From contig NC_035791.1 in assembly GCF_001653235.2 (NCBI RefSeq), positions 3,720,001 through 3,784,000 on the forward strand: 64,000 nt of DNA. The letters are read 5' to 3'. Of the stretch, positions 10,826 through 23,338 are shown one piece after another (within the stretch, counting starts at the first letter, position 1; each line of letters begins with the position of its first letter). The position numbers were made by a program, and so were the translations under genes. The stretch is from Pochonia chlamydosporia 170 (lineage: Eukaryota; Ascomycota; Sordariomycetes; Hypocreales; Clavicipitaceae). Below the pieces are notes generated by a model, which was not told the origin of the DNA, made no database searches, and saw nothing but the letters and a program-made list of their open reading frames with translations.

Positions 10826-13671
10826 GTGGGCTTTTAGAGCTTGCGTCTTATATAATTTAGCCGTGTACTATGCTACTAATATGGAAAACCTGTTCGATGC
10901 ACTGCGCATTTCGTTTGTTGCGTCTCTAAGTTGAAGCTTTGCAAAGCACCGTACAGATTTTTGTCTATGCGTCGGTATCTAGATATCTCAATTGCTCTAG
11001 CAAATTCACGATAGTCACTTACGGTTTCGTCACACCCAATGTTTCAAATAGTGCTAAAATTGGCATTTGTAGCCTGTTGGTCCGAGTAAAGTCACCAATC
11101 ACCGGATCAGGCATGCAAAACAGAGTGTACGAAGTAACATTGGAATTGAACTTGCACGAGTCTGCTGCTATACGTACCTTACCAAATAAGAATAAACGCC
11201 ACAGGATTGACGAAGTGTTCCATGGTGCATGCAGCAAGGTATAACAACACCAAGGAGAAAAGTTAGTATCCAATGACGTGGCAAATACATCTTGTGAATA
11301 GCTCCTTGCCCTGACTAGGATGTTCTACTTTAGAAAGGCAAACTCTAGACCTACTCGTCACGAAAGCCTGGGAATCCGTAGACAAAGCGTTGCTGACATC
11401 TACGATGCGACCCTGCTTCTTTCATAACTGCGTCATCGTGCTTCTTACAATGTGGATACCTCAACCAGCTCACGCGACAAACAGATATGACGCAATGCTC
11501 CTACAGGCAAGGACGGAGACTCTCACCTTCGATGAATGGAAGAAACGACGGAGCATTCGGGTAGAATGTATGACAGACCGCTATTAGGGTCTGGGGGCAA
11601 GTACAGCTAGGAAGCTGGCCGAGCGCGTCTCTAGCAGAGCCAAGAACTGCCCTCTGTCTTGTTACATGGATTCAAAGAAGGAAATAGCCAAGCAACACGT
11701 ATTTGCGACTGATGACTGGCAAAGAGGCGCTTGGTAGTTTCATGGGCAATCTACAGTGGCTGAAGCATGCAGCACTTACTGGTCCGGACTAGTTCGGAAG
11801 CAAAGCCACTGAAGGTTTTGAAGATGATGCGCAACTGAACAAAGTTGGCCATGATGTTCCTTGAGAGTTCTTTGTAAATTGTTAACTCCGATTCAGTATT
11901 CGGTTGTGCGACACCCATCATCAAGTTCTACGCACAACCCCGGCAGCCCAGGAGGTTACAATTCGAAGCAACCGTCTGTACCAAAACCTAGTGCCGATCA
12001 CGGCGGGATAAAAGACAGGGTAATGTCAATTAGAAAACTTTGTCGCGACACTATGACCGTTGAGATGCAAAGGCTGTAAAGAATCACAAGAACCCACAAT
12101 AGTATACTCGCCTCGTGAGCGTCTTTGTCTTATTGTACTTTACTGCCCATGGGGAAGTCGAACCTAAACCCAGACAATTTGATACTAGAGATGGACAAAA
12201 TTTTCACAAAGTTTTTGCTACAAAATCATCTTCATTGGTCGCATTGCGAGAAAGACGGACCAAAAGCTCAGTCAACCCATCCACGACAAGGAGACAATCA
12301 TGGATGCATGGCTCCATAAGCTCCATAAGTGCGTCATGGAAGGTTCAAATGCTCCATCCACAGCAGGCAGAAGCATTTCCAACGGCTCTAGCAGGGAAAC
12401 TTCCTTTCAACTACGGGGCTCAATGGATTGTGCTTCCTCAAAGTGGACTCTTGAGCCTTCGGGACTGGTGGAAACAAATGGACAACCAACACAACCAAGC
12501 TTTTCAAAGGAGATTTGTACCACGCCATTCAAGCCACTCCGCGAGGGCGAGAGAAAGCCGTGGCCCAGGTGGCGCGGACTTGGCGACCGATCGAAGACCA
12601 ACCCTGCTAGCGTCCTTGTAAGTGCCGTGAGCCGGACAACGATGTCATAGTTGTTGGTTGTCGATGGCTCAAGGCCCTGGGATGTCTTGAGGCGAAGGAG
12701 GCAAAGGAGGCAAAGGATGAGGCTTTACGATCGCCAGGCCAAAGCACTCTACGGTTGATGACCGGACTTGCCGGCTGAGAGATCTCCCCCTCCATCTCGA
12801 GAAGTTTGTATTCCCATGTCGGCAAGTCGGTCAGGACGATTCGACCTCTGTTTCTGTGGTGGTCTGGGAGGGATATTGAGGCGCACTACCAACACAAGGG
12901 AGCGCAAAGGTTCATACCATTGTCCATCGGCTGAAGTTATCTTGGGCAGAGCAGACGGTCGCAGAATGCCAACCTTGTAAGACACTGACTTACATCCAGG
13001 CCGAAGGCGGGCAACATTGGAACAAAATTGCCGTCGTCGGCCAGGAACGCCCCGTCAAGTAGAGCATCGTGGTTAGTTATGTCTCAGACGAGAACAGGTC
13101 AACATGGCCGTTGACTTGCTACTCAAGTGTTGCCAGGGGTACTCTGATGCCAGAATTCCTGTCTTTCAAATCGTTTCGGCGTGTCTACGCCTCAATGGGG
13201 AAGTACTCAGCGCCGAGTGCGTCTTTGACAGTTTTACAACCCGTGCAACTTGATGCTCTAATTGAAGACGGCTAGACCAAATACAAATCATCTCCAGGTC
13301 ATCAGCACACCCCCAGGTGAAAATCCTTCCACCACGTCAAACCATGTCATGTCAAAAACCTGGTGCGAACAGGAAACTGGGGCTATTGTGAACCATGCTT
13401 GGTGGATCCTCCGCGCTTTCAAGCGGAGAAAAGTAGTTTTTACTAGTTGGCAAGTCATAAGCTTATACAAACCTAGCATGACCAGCGGAAGGAGAGGTTT
13501 TGTTTTAAAAGCAACCCATTGCCCACCAAATGGGTGAACTTGACCTTGTTTCGCTTCGTCTCGTCCCTACTTCCTTCCTCTCCCCATCGCATCCCCTCTT
13601 TTCTATATTCGTGCCTTGAGTTGGCCAAGCACTTCTCAGTTAGCACCAGGGGCGAAGAAGTAGTCAACAAG
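10826..13671. other. 2.8-kb gene-poor stretch
   Basis: No protein family is recognised. Overlapping short frames around 12115-12650 have no conserved motif and no splice structure. The end of the stretch (pyrimidine-rich 13540-13600) should be the 5' UTR or promoter of the MFS gene at 13672. Confidence 0.45.
12689..12715. repeat. short tandem repeat, 3 x 9 bp
   Basis: GAGGCGAAG, GAGGCAAAG and GAGGCAAAG lie in tandem. It is non-coding and carries no further signal. Confidence 0.8.
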
Positions 13672-15678
13672 ATGCCTCAAACACATTTTTCAGAGGATCC
13701 TCCTCAGGTTATTAACCAGAAGGACCTCGAACTCGCCAATGAGAGACTCAAGCAGTCAGAGTCGAACAATGGTCTCGCCAACACCGGAGAGGGATCCGGC
13801 ACCGCTGGCTCAGGCGATGATGCCAGTTCACCCATAGATCCTACTGGTAACGGATCCGGGCTCGAGAAGATGGGCACATACGACAAGTATGAAATTACGG
13901 AAGACGACTGCTACGATGAGCTGGGCTACACCTTTTCCAACTGGAAGAAGTGGTACATTTTGACCGTCATCTTCTGGGTCCAGGTGTCCATGAACTTCAA
14001 CACATCTCTGTACTCGAATGCCATCCCTGGCATCTCCGAGGAGTTTGGCGTGAGCGCCCAGGCTGCTCGGTGTGGTGCCATGATTTTCCTGGTGCTCTAC
14101 GCTTTTGGTTGTGAGCTGTGGGCGCCGTGGTCTGAGGAGTTTGGTCGGTGGCCTGTTCTTCAGCTCTCTCTGTTCCTGGTCAACATCTGGCAACTGCCCG
14201 TGGCGTTGGCTCCCAATTTCGCAACCATCTTGGTTGGTCGTGCCTTGGGTGGTCTGTCGTCTGCTGGTGGCTCGGTTACGCTGGGCATGATTGCGGATAT
14301 GTGGGAGGCGGATAACCAGCAGTATGCTGTTGCTTATGTTGTCTTTTCATCCGTTGGTGGCTCTGTCTTGGGGCCGATTGTTGGTGGTTTCACCGAGGAG
14401 TATCTCGACTGGAGGTAAGTTTGACTCATCAATTTTCACCAAAGACCCCTGGCAAAAGAGATGTTGCTAACTGTGCTTTTCTTTTATAGATGGTCCATCT
14501 GGATCCAGCTCATTCTCGGTGGATTTGTCCAGCTCGTCCACTTCTTCACCGTGCCCGAAACCCGAACTACCATCATGATGAACCGAATTGCCAAGCGACG
14601 TAGAAAGGAGACTGGTCAGAATGTCTGGGGTCCTGATGAGCTTGTCCCATTCAGCGACCGCTTCTCTGCCAGGGAAATTCTCGTCACCTGGGTCCGACCT
14701 TTCCGCATGTTTGTCACGGAGCCCATCGTCCTGGTATTGTCATTGCTCTCAGGTTTCTCGGACGCTCTGATCTTCATGTTCATTCAGTCGTTCGCGCTTG
14801 TATATGGCCAGTGGCACTTCTCCACTGTCCAGATCGGCTTGACATTCATTCCCATTGGTATTGGGTATTTGCTCGCCTGGTTTCTTTTCATCCCCGCCAT
14901 CCGCCGCAACATCAAAGAGCGCAAGGCCAAGCCCAATGACGAACGTGCTCAGTACGAATCGCGTCTTTGGTTCCTTCTTTACACGGCTCCTTGCCTGCCA
15001 ATCGGTCTTATTGGCTTCGCCTGGACTATTCAAGGCCCTCCCCTTCACTGGATTGGATCTATGGTTTTTGTCGCCATCGTCGGTATCGCCAACTACGCCA
15101 TTTACATGGCCACGATCGACTACATGATTTGCGCTTATGGACCGTACTCTGCATCTGCCACCGGAGGTAACGGTTGGGCCAGAGATTTCCTGGCAGGTGT
15201 GCTTACTCTCCCAGCTGTTCCATTCTTCGAGAACATTGGTGCCTCCAGCGGGAAGAACCTGGAGTACGCCAGTACTATTCTGTTCTGCATTTCTTTTGTC
15301 CTTGTTGTTGCTGTCTACATCATTTACTGGAAAGGCCCTGCTCTGCGACATCGCTCTCCCTTCGCTCAGAAGCTGGCGGATGCTCGTCAAATGCAAATCA
15401 ACGAAGGCCGTCGCGGCAGTGTCCCCTACGATCCGGACGAGCGCCGAGGTAAGCTCTACTCACCCCATTCTACACCTATTGACCCCGTATGCTAATGGTG
15501 AATTGTACCAGGCTCTGCTGCTTCTGCCACTGCTCGACCCGGAAACGAACGTCGGTACAGTCAACAGCACCGATTCTTTGGTGAGAGCCGTGTCACCCCA
15601 AGAGGTACACCTCGCGGTACACCTTCTGCATCTCGCCGACCAAGTATGGCAAACATTGCCGCGAAGAAACAAGGGTAA
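13672..15678 (+). CDS. MFS transporter, DHA1 polyamine/drug:H+ antiporter type
   Basis: Exons are 13672-14414, 14490-15448 and 15512-15678, giving 622 aa. About 95 hydrophilic residues rich in Ser, Gly and Asp precede the core. The core starts NWKKWYILTVIFWVQ and continues with the DHA1 blocks GRWPVLQLSLFLVN, GRALGGLSSAGGSVTLGMIADMW and GGSVLGPIVGGF (motif C type, antiporter). After the first intron come further membrane segments, a loop with RREK-like basic residues and a basic Arg/Ser/Pro-rich C-terminal tail (VTPRGTPRGTPSASRRPS) encoded by the last small exon. It resembles fungal Tpo-type plasma-membrane exporters; the substrate is inferred only by family. The start is the ATG with an A at -3 that heads the hydrophilic tail. 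Confidence 0.92.
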
Positions 15679-16337
15679 ATGCGAAGGTTTCTGGAGATGT
15701 GGATTTAAGCGTTTCTGCGTATCAGGTGTACAATGGTTTCAAACTATGTAACTTTTAGTTCAAGTTTTCGCAATGCAGAATGATACCACGTTTTGCGATG
15801 CTTTGTTAATTTCATTTTGGTTAAAAGCTTGTTATTGCTATGTAACTTAATCCTTTAACCTTTTGACAGTCATCTGACAGCATTTAGCGTCACGACAAAA
15901 AGTCAATTTTAAAGTTCAATTTTGCATGCCATTCAACCATTGCACACTACAAGAGACTCGAATGGGAGACTCTGGCCGAATTGGTAGCTGTGACGCAATA
16001 AAGACGACTGATGGATAAGATCTGCAGACCATTCAAAAAATCGATCAGGGATGTTATTTCTGGACCTTTAGACTCCTCGATTGGTGGCAGCATAACCAAT
16101 GCCAAGTTTCCGTGGTTTAGGCGTTTAACTCCCGTTCACGAATTCAGCTTCAAATAAATCGCCACTCGTACTCGACGTGAATACGGTGTGAGGAATCGTA
16201 AATATTTAACAGCCGAAACATTGAATCCGAATTCACCAGTTAGTTACACATTCAATCTCACACTGCCGCCTTAGTTCCGTTGCCATAACCACACTGTTGA
16301 TATATATAGTCTCATTCCAAACATTGCCTCTTTCGTC
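15679..16337. other. intergenic
   Basis: No gene is supported. TATATATA at 16301-16308 lies only 30 nt before the NmrA-like start codon, so if it is a TATA box the leader would be extremely short. It may be chance. Confidence 0.4.
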
Positions 16338-17335
16338 ATGCTTGTCACCGTCGCCCCGGCAAGTACTAGAACAGGAACCGCTGTCATCCGGTCACTGCTA
16401 GCCGCTCCAAACTCGGATGTCAAAGTCCAAGGAATTTATCGAGACACGGCAAAGGCTCCCGCCGAATTCACTTCGTTGCCCAATTTTGAAGCCGTCAAGG
16501 GAGACATTGCAGATGAATCATCACTAAACTTTAACGGCTCAGATGCCGTGATTGCCATAACACCGCCAGTCTTTGAGAGCGGCGACATGGTGGCCATTAC
16601 GAAACAGCGCTCCGAACATGTCAAGAATGCGATTGAAAAGTCGGGAACGGTGAAGAAGGTCATTCTTTTAAGCAGCGTAGGCGCCCAATATAGCAGCGGA
16701 GTGGTGCGTTTCCCTCCTTCCACGTGGTGTTTTGTTGTGTTGCTCCAGCAGCAAGTCAACTTACATGGCTAACACATATGTGCAAACAGGGTGAAATCAA
16801 GACGAATAACATTGCGGAAAGGGTGTTTGCAAAAACCGACGTGCCAGAACTTATTTTCGTCCGCTGTGCATACTTTATGGAGAATTGGACCGTGGCCCTT
16901 GACACTCTCCGCGGTCCAGAACCATTCTTCTTTTCAACGGTGACGCCTCTGGAATGGAAGATCCCCATGATTGCTGTGGAAGATATCGGCTCTACTCTTG
17001 CGGCTGAGACACTGAAACAGGAGCCGTCGCCTCACAAGCCGTATGTCTTTGAGCTGCATGGGCCGAGGATGTATAACTCGCTGGATGTGCAGTTGGCGTT
17101 TTCGGATGCCCTGGGTAAACAGGTGGGTGTTAAGCCTGTGGCCAAGGGAGAGTTGCATGACTTTTATAAGCAGGTGTTTCCGGAGGATATGGTTCCTGAG
17201 TGGGTGGAAATGGCTGTCAGTTTCTTGCCGGGGGGAATTATGAAACCTGGTGATGTGGAGGAGGGGACGAGTGTTGTGAATGCGAAGACGGAACTTGGAG
17301 ATGCTATCAAGGTGGCTGTGGAGTCAATCCTTTAA
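16338..17335 (+). CDS. NmrA-like / atypical SDR NAD(P)-binding protein
   Basis: Exons are 16338-16703 and 16790-17335 (intron 86 nt, branch GCTAAC), giving 303 aa. The fold is read from the NmrA-like order: an N-terminal beta strand and loop, VQGIYRDTAKAP after the second strand, VKGDIADESSL, DAVIAITPP, KKVILLSSVGAQ, an RCAYFMENW block and IAVEDIGSTLA near the C-terminal half. The usual glycine-rich dinucleotide loop (GATGxxG) is replaced by APASTRTG, so only part of the motif remains. Members of this group act as redox-sensing regulators or reductases. Which of these applies here cannot be said. It is cytosolic, with no signal peptide. Confidence 0.85.
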
Positions 17336-17815
17336 ATTGGGGTGTATACAAGACTTTTTCTTTTGCTGAGCTGAAATATGATGAAGAAAAGGGTGGACTT
17401 TTTGGTGTCTCATGATGCGATCACCACAGTAACACGCACTCACAGCCGAGTCAACATCTAAATTAGGTAACAAAACCACGAAATAAAAAACATGAGACTT
17501 TGGCGCTGCGAAACAGCCAAAAAAGTAATTCATCTCCATTAATACATTTTATCCATGATGTTTCATGGTAACAAATCCGTCTTATTCCCTTCACCACCTC
17601 GGGTATTCCCCTCCGGTTCCCCTCCGAAACACAAATCGTCTGTGACGTAAGCAGCTTCTTTGAACCGAAAAGCCGACCGCAACCGCTTCATCAGTCCTCC
17701 ATGTCCCATTTAAAGTCAAGTCTATACAATGCATGACAATAACTGACGTCCCAATGCAACGGAACCCCCTTGTCAACCTATACAGCGCATAACCCAAATA
17801 GAGTCAATTGCAGAC
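17336..17815. other. intergenic
   Basis: This 480-bp tandem spacer holds the 3' UTR of the NmrA-like gene and the promoter of the hotdog gene. No further element is recognised. Confidence 0.5.
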
Positions 17816-18864
17816 ATGCGTGCCGTTCCGCGCATTACAACCCCATACTGCAGTAACGCCGTGCGACAATCACTACTGCTCCAAACTCGCCAGTTTAGCT
17901 TGAGCTGTGTCCACAGAAACGACAATGGCAGCAGCACGGCATTGAATCCGAGGTGGTTTGCCGATTTGCGGAGCCGTATCAAGGCTTGTCTTGCTGCCAA
18001 TCCGCAAGGGGAAGACGGTGCGAAATTGAAGCAGTATCTTGAGTTTGTGGATAGCAATTGGTTGGAGTTGTCTGCTGGGAGGGAGGGATTCCTCACGGCG
18101 GAGAGATGGAGAGGATTGAATAAGTTTGCTGTGGCTTGGGGCGATATGGTAAGATTTACTGACTCTTGGACTTGCGATATGATGGCTGATTATTGACTTG
18201 TGTGGTTTGCGTGGAAACAGGATAGCATGGTAAGTCCTCCATCCCATCTTTACTGTCCATCTCGATCGCTGACTCTGTGCATTAGGGTACGCTGCCAATG
18301 TCTCGTATTATTCACAATGGCGAAGTACTAATAGCATAAAGGTCACGTCAATAACATCATGTATAATCGATACGCCGAGTCCGGCCGCGTAAACTGGATC
18401 ACTTCGTTCGCAGCATTCGCGCCGCCAGACGAACGCCAGCAGTGGGTGGACATTATGAGCCCTCGGGGTATTGGTCTCATATTAAAGAGTATTAAAACAG
18501 ATTACAAACTTGTGAGTACCCATACCCAATAAAAAGTCACATTCGGATACTGACCACTCAGCCCGTTGCCTACCCCGACAAAATTACAGTCATCCACAAG
18601 CTAGCCCAACGACCGACACACACTTCAGACAGCATCTTTCTCGCCGCAGTGATTTACTCAGAAGCACATAAGCGCGTTGCCGCACGATGTTTCGAAGACA
18701 TCGCAATATACAATTATAGAGCAGGGAAACGAGCAACATTAAAGGGGTTCATGGTGGACGAATTACAAAAGATATACGACCTACAGGAGAAAAGCAGGCT
18801 AGAGGTTGACGAGAAAGTCAACGAGCTAGAGCAAGGTGTCAAGATGATAGAGGAGAAAGCGTGA
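17816..18864 (+). CDS. hotdog-fold acyl-CoA thioesterase-like protein, probably mitochondrial
   Basis: Exons are 17816-18148, 18221-18229 (9 nt), 18286 (1 nt), 18342-18511 and 18562-18864, giving 271 aa. The N-terminus (MRAVPRITTP...RQFSLSCVHR) is basic and free of acidic residues, like a mitochondrial presequence. The 4HBT/FadM-type signature WGDMDSMGHVNN...YNRYAESGR occupies residues 108-130 and holds the catalytic Asp of the hotdog thioesterase family. A C-terminal helix rich in Glu and Lys ends the protein. The micro-exons are inferred because they alone rebuild this signature in frame: exon 1 ends WGDM, the 9-nt exon adds DSM, a single G plus GTCAC gives GH, and VNN follows. Each of the three flanking introns (72, 56 and 55 nt) has GT..AG ends, and the third has a TACTAAT branch site. 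The substrate is unknown. Confidence 0.85.
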
Positions 18865-19199
18865 TCGACATCACGTGGATTATGCGACACACGTCAGTAC
18901 ATATAACACTTCATATTGTCCGTAGCCCACCAGATGGCTACAGACAAACACATTCATCACAGCGGTTACTTTTCTCCCAACTGTACTAGGTGCTCACGTT
19001 CGAATTAGGAAGCAGAACATGCAATCATGTAGCGAGTGTGTGCAGTTTTGATGTCTAGCGAATGTTATGTTTATGTACGAGTGGCCCAAGGAAGCGACTG
19101 ATAACTATGTACAGGGAATCAGGTGGCCACACAACGCGACGGGATATAAAAAAGATGCTCATGACAACGTTCAACAGAAAGTTCTACAGACATATATAC
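18865..19199. other. convergent intergenic region
   Basis: These 335 bp lie between the stop codons of the hotdog (+) and GH16 (-) genes. They contain the two 3' UTRs; nothing else is seen. Confidence 0.5.
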
Positions 19200-20114
19200 T
19201 TAAGAAGTATAGTGTGCGACGTACGCAATCTCCATCATACTGCCGTAGCCGTCTTGCGTACCACCATTTGGAGCACCGGGCTAGAGGAGGAATGTTAGTA
19301 CAACAGTCGATATCAGAGAGGCTAAGAGGAGCAGACTTACCCAGTTGCCGCCGACAGCAACATTGAGAAGGAAGAACTGAGGCTTCTGGCAGAGAGCAAC
19401 CCAGGTGTTGTAGTCATTGATGCGAGCACCGCTGATCTGGTGGAACTGACGGCCATCCAAGAACCATGTGATGGTTTGCGCTCTCCAGTCTCCGTTGCGC
19501 CGGTTATACTCGAGGCGCCAGTTGTGCCAGCCATTGTCGGGAATGCCAGTGCTGGCGCCAATACCGTTGGGCTCATTGCAAATACCACCGGATGCTCTAT
19601 CGCAGTGAACAGTACCATACCCGGTCAAATGGCCGTTGACCTGCTCCATGACATCGAGTTCGCCGCCACCAGGCCACTGGGTTCCATAGCGGATGGACTC
19701 ACCAAGTAGCCAGAATGCTGGCCAGATACCCTGTTTATTGGAGTTTCCGCCGAATCGAATGGTAGCTTCAACTCTTGTAACCTTGCCGGCCTCAGGGGTG
19801 AAGACGTATTTGCTCTCCAGACGACCAGAGGTCCATCCATACATGGCCGAGCCGTCTCGCCATGGGACAAGTTGAAGAGTCTGACCGCCGCTGATTTGGA
19901 CGTTACGCGTGCTCGATGTGTATACCTCCCACTCGTTGTTGACGTTCAAGTATCCGGTGATGATGTTCCAGTTACCAGTGTTGGGGAGAGTGCCAGAATT
20001 TCCAGGGAAGGCATCCTGCCATCGAAGGTTGAAGCCGCTGTATGCTGGAGCTCCCCAGGCTTTGACGGAGCTGGCAAAAGCCGCTACACTGAGGAGGGCT
20101 CGGCAGTTGACCAT
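19200..20114 (-). CDS. secreted glycoside hydrolase family 16 (endo-beta-1,3(4)-glucanase type)
   Basis: Exons are 20114-19341 and 19280-19200 (60-nt intron), giving 284 aa. A signal peptide (MVNCRALLSVAAFASSVKA) precedes the mature protein. The GH16 active-site motif ExDxxE is present as ELDVME (E152, D154, E157), with the usual WPAFWLLGE block upstream and NGWHNWRLEY and ITWFLDG downstream. The small last exon supplies the conserved end PGAPNGGTQDGYGSM...YVAHYTS, which confirms the intron. It hydrolyses beta-1,3- or mixed-linked glucans in walls or the environment. The start at 20114 is preferred over an upstream in-frame ATG because it begins the signal peptide. Confidence 0.93.
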
Positions 20115-23100
20115 TTTTATGTTAGTAGAAGTAGCTGAAAGAAAGGACAAATATGTACAGTAACAAGCAATATATACAATATGTACGTGGAACGGAGACG
20201 TCAAGCCTGTGTTTGGAAATCAAGGCAAACCTCTGCTTTCTTCATCCATCCAAGAGGATCACCACTGAGTGGGACATGCTTAAGTTAATATACTACATAG
20301 ACAACGAGGGAAAATCACCCAAGGTTCCCATGAACGAGCCAAGAATTGAGGCGAGGGATCATATCAGACCAACAACACCAAGTGACCACAACGGCCCATC
20401 CCCGAAGACCCTTTAAGGTAGGTACTTTAACTTGCATGGGATTCATAACCAAACAACAACAGGAGAAACATTCTGCGAAAGAAAGGTTACTATCAAACTT
20501 GATTGGCCAGGTGTATACCTCACCTCATGATTTATGGGGTCATGATTATTGTGCTTGTGCTTGATCCGATAGTGCGCCATAGCAGAACTAGGACCCTCCC
20601 CCGAGAAGCCCTTGAAGCTTTGATCCTTCCAGCAGTTAATTCAGTTTTAGCCGGGACACTGTGGCAAGTAGTAGAGAGCTCTTAGGTTGAGACTTGAGAA
20701 GTCAGGCCCTGGTGGTGGAGTACAATTTATCCATTCTGGTGACAAGAAGTCTGAAGCAATGCAACCCTGCCGCAGGAACTCTGCGCCTCCTGACGAAAGG
20801 CCCGACTCAACGACATGGGACACGTGCGATGGCAGATCTAAAACCCTTCTTTTTGTGTTGTTTGTTTGCCTCCCCTAGCCCCTACCCACGCTTTCTGCCG
20901 GATCATCTGGGGGCAGAGGAGTAGGGACTAAAACGCATAGTCAGGGGGATTGTTAAGTGTCCGAAGGAATCAGAACCTCCTGCGGCAAAGGGTCTAGCGT
21001 ACGGGGGTTGCAATGCTTGAGGAGATTTGGAAGACCTTGACTATTGCCTCCGGCTCTGAAAAGACGAGTCTTGATTCGATGTCTTTTCGGCCCGCCTGAA
21101 TTCGCTTTACTTGAGGTCCCAATAGGTCTGGTGGCGTGCCTTGAGGGCTCCGAGTTGAGAGGCTTGGAAAAGAGGCTGACTTATGCTCAGTTGCGATGGC
21201 CAGGTTTGGAACACAAAGGGAAACTTTAACCGTTTTTGGCGCCGTTGGCTAAACCCGGCGACACAGTCACGGTATCACCAAAAGGAGCGACGTTTATCAT
21301 GGCAGCGTACGTTATGACTTTACAAGTCAGCTAAACTGAGCCGGGTTGCAAGTTGCCGATGTGTAAAATCTTGGTTGCGGCACAGGCAGATGAGTGTGTC
21401 TTCTGAGTTAGTCTCCAGAGTTCGTTTGGACGAACTAGTCAAGTGGCATCCGGGTGACCAAGACTGGATGTTTGCTCCGGCGGTGACATGGCTTATCACA
21501 TTTACCATCTTCATTTTACAAGTGAGATGCCAGTCCGCAGACCGCAATATGGCGACCAAAGATGACCATCAGCCATGTGTGTGTCACGCCCACGCTCGGC
21601 GGTTGGGCTAAACGTCAAGCTCTTGGCAAGCAGGCTGAACGAAAGTGACAGGTTAGACATGGTCCATGTCACATTGAATGAATGGCGCGTGAATCCCACC
21701 AGCGAGGACCAAGTCACGATCATAGCTGATGATGAAACGTGTGACAAGGTCGACACACCCTTTAGATTTTTAGGCCCAAGACACATCACACACACGTCGA
21801 TCCGCTCATGTACGTGCGCACATGGCGACCGACGCACTTGTCGCAGGAAGACCATGTCTTTTCGAACCTGCTTTTATTAGAGTTGATTCCGGTCGCATAC
21901 ACAGGCAAGCTCGCAAAAATGTGTATCCAAGTGATGCCAAGACGCGAAGTAGTCGGGACCTGCGCCGTGAAGAGCAGTTTGGTATTTTATTCACATTTTA
22001 CGTTGTTTCTTTCGCCACGGATGGATACCATTGTTCGAAATGCAGGAACTGTATGGTGCGTCTGTGCTAATGCTGGGCTAACTTGAGCCGTTGGGGAGCT
22101 CCATGCTGGCTAAAACAAATGAGACCTGCCATCGAATCCTTACAAACGTCTTACAAAATCGACAATCCGGCCGTTGCCGGGATTAGCGACGGTCGGAGCA
22201 CAGATGGGTCTTTTTCACTTGATGAAGTACAAGCACAGGGCGAGTGTTCCACGCCTGGAACTGTTGTAGTGTATCACAAGGCGAGCGCCGACATGGAACG
22301 GAAATGACCGATATCCGTGAAACCTGAGCTGATATCCGCAACGTTGAAAAGGTCATTAGAGAGAGAAAGACGGGGTTTATTACTGTAGTAAGAACAAAGC
22401 TTTGTTCCTTTATTGTGAAACTGGATCTAGAAAATGCCGACTTTGTTCAACAATGTTCTCACAAAGTTTCTCCACAGATTTGGGGGCAATCGAGCTAAAA
22501 TCGGCCTTCAGCTGAACCCCTGTCCCCTAGACGAGAGCCTATAACACCAAATCTTTAGTTTGCCATACTCAATCTCCCTTCCATCCAATTAGGTGTTGTG
22601 CCAAGCTGACGCCTTGAGCTGGAGCCTGATGGTGGTTGACCTATTGGCTCTTAGTCGAGGCCAGGACCTCATGATCCCCTCATGTCGCTGGAAGTAATTT
22701 ACAATACCGCTAATAGGATACCAGAGTTGAAATACATCTGAGATGCGACGAAACACGGATCCGTTATATATTTCGTCAGGGAGCAATTCAAATTCCTGGG
22801 TAAGTCCCTTCAGACGCTTCTGCACGATTCAGCAGACCTTTGGCACTCCCTACAAAAGCAAACACTTGTCGAGCACACATCCCACTCATCAATATCCAAT
22901 TCTACCAAACCAGAAACACATGCACTATTGCTTAACCTCTATTAATACCGTTGCCAAATGCACTATTAGACAAGATGCAAGCACCATGAGCTTTGCCAAG
23001 TAATCAGTATTAGCTTACCGCCTTGCAGCCCATCGAGTGTGGTGCGTTCTAAAGGTCAAATCTTCACATCCCCAGAGTTCCAGGGGGAAGTAGGCGTCGT

Positions 23101-23338
23101 AGCCTCCATAAAACACCACTAACTACACGCTTAAACAAACCTGGGGATCCAAGGTGTGCTATGTGGACTTGACCAAGACGGCTTCGGATTTAAGAAAGCA
23201 TCTCCATGCAGACCCCGCCATACGACGTCACGACTGCATCTCCAAAGACTGAGATTCACTTCCACCATATAAATAGTATTATTCTCATTCTATTCCTATA
23301 TAGTTGATCTATAAGTGCTACATACATTGTAATCCAAA
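20115..23338. other. 3.2-kb gene-poor divergent region
   Basis: No coding region, RNA gene or transposon domain is recognised. The left end is the GH16 promoter and the right end that of the SDR gene. Many short frames on both strands overlap each other without family signals. Confidence 0.45.
23222..23275 (+). promoter_or_regulatory. core promoter of the SDR gene
   Basis: TATAAATA at 23268-23275 lies 64 nt before the start codon, and a CRE-like GACGTCA lies at about 23224-23231. The positions fit a TATA-containing fungal promoter. Use of the CRE-like site is inference. Confidence 0.45.

Noticed and set aside
12115..12650. Overlapping frames that might be a decayed transposon
   Set aside because: No transposase, reverse transcriptase or terminal repeats are seen.
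18230..18341. Single 112-nt intron in the hotdog gene instead of two introns around a 1-nt exon
   Set aside because: It joins ATG to GTCAC and shifts the frame, losing the conserved GHVNN and all downstream sequence.
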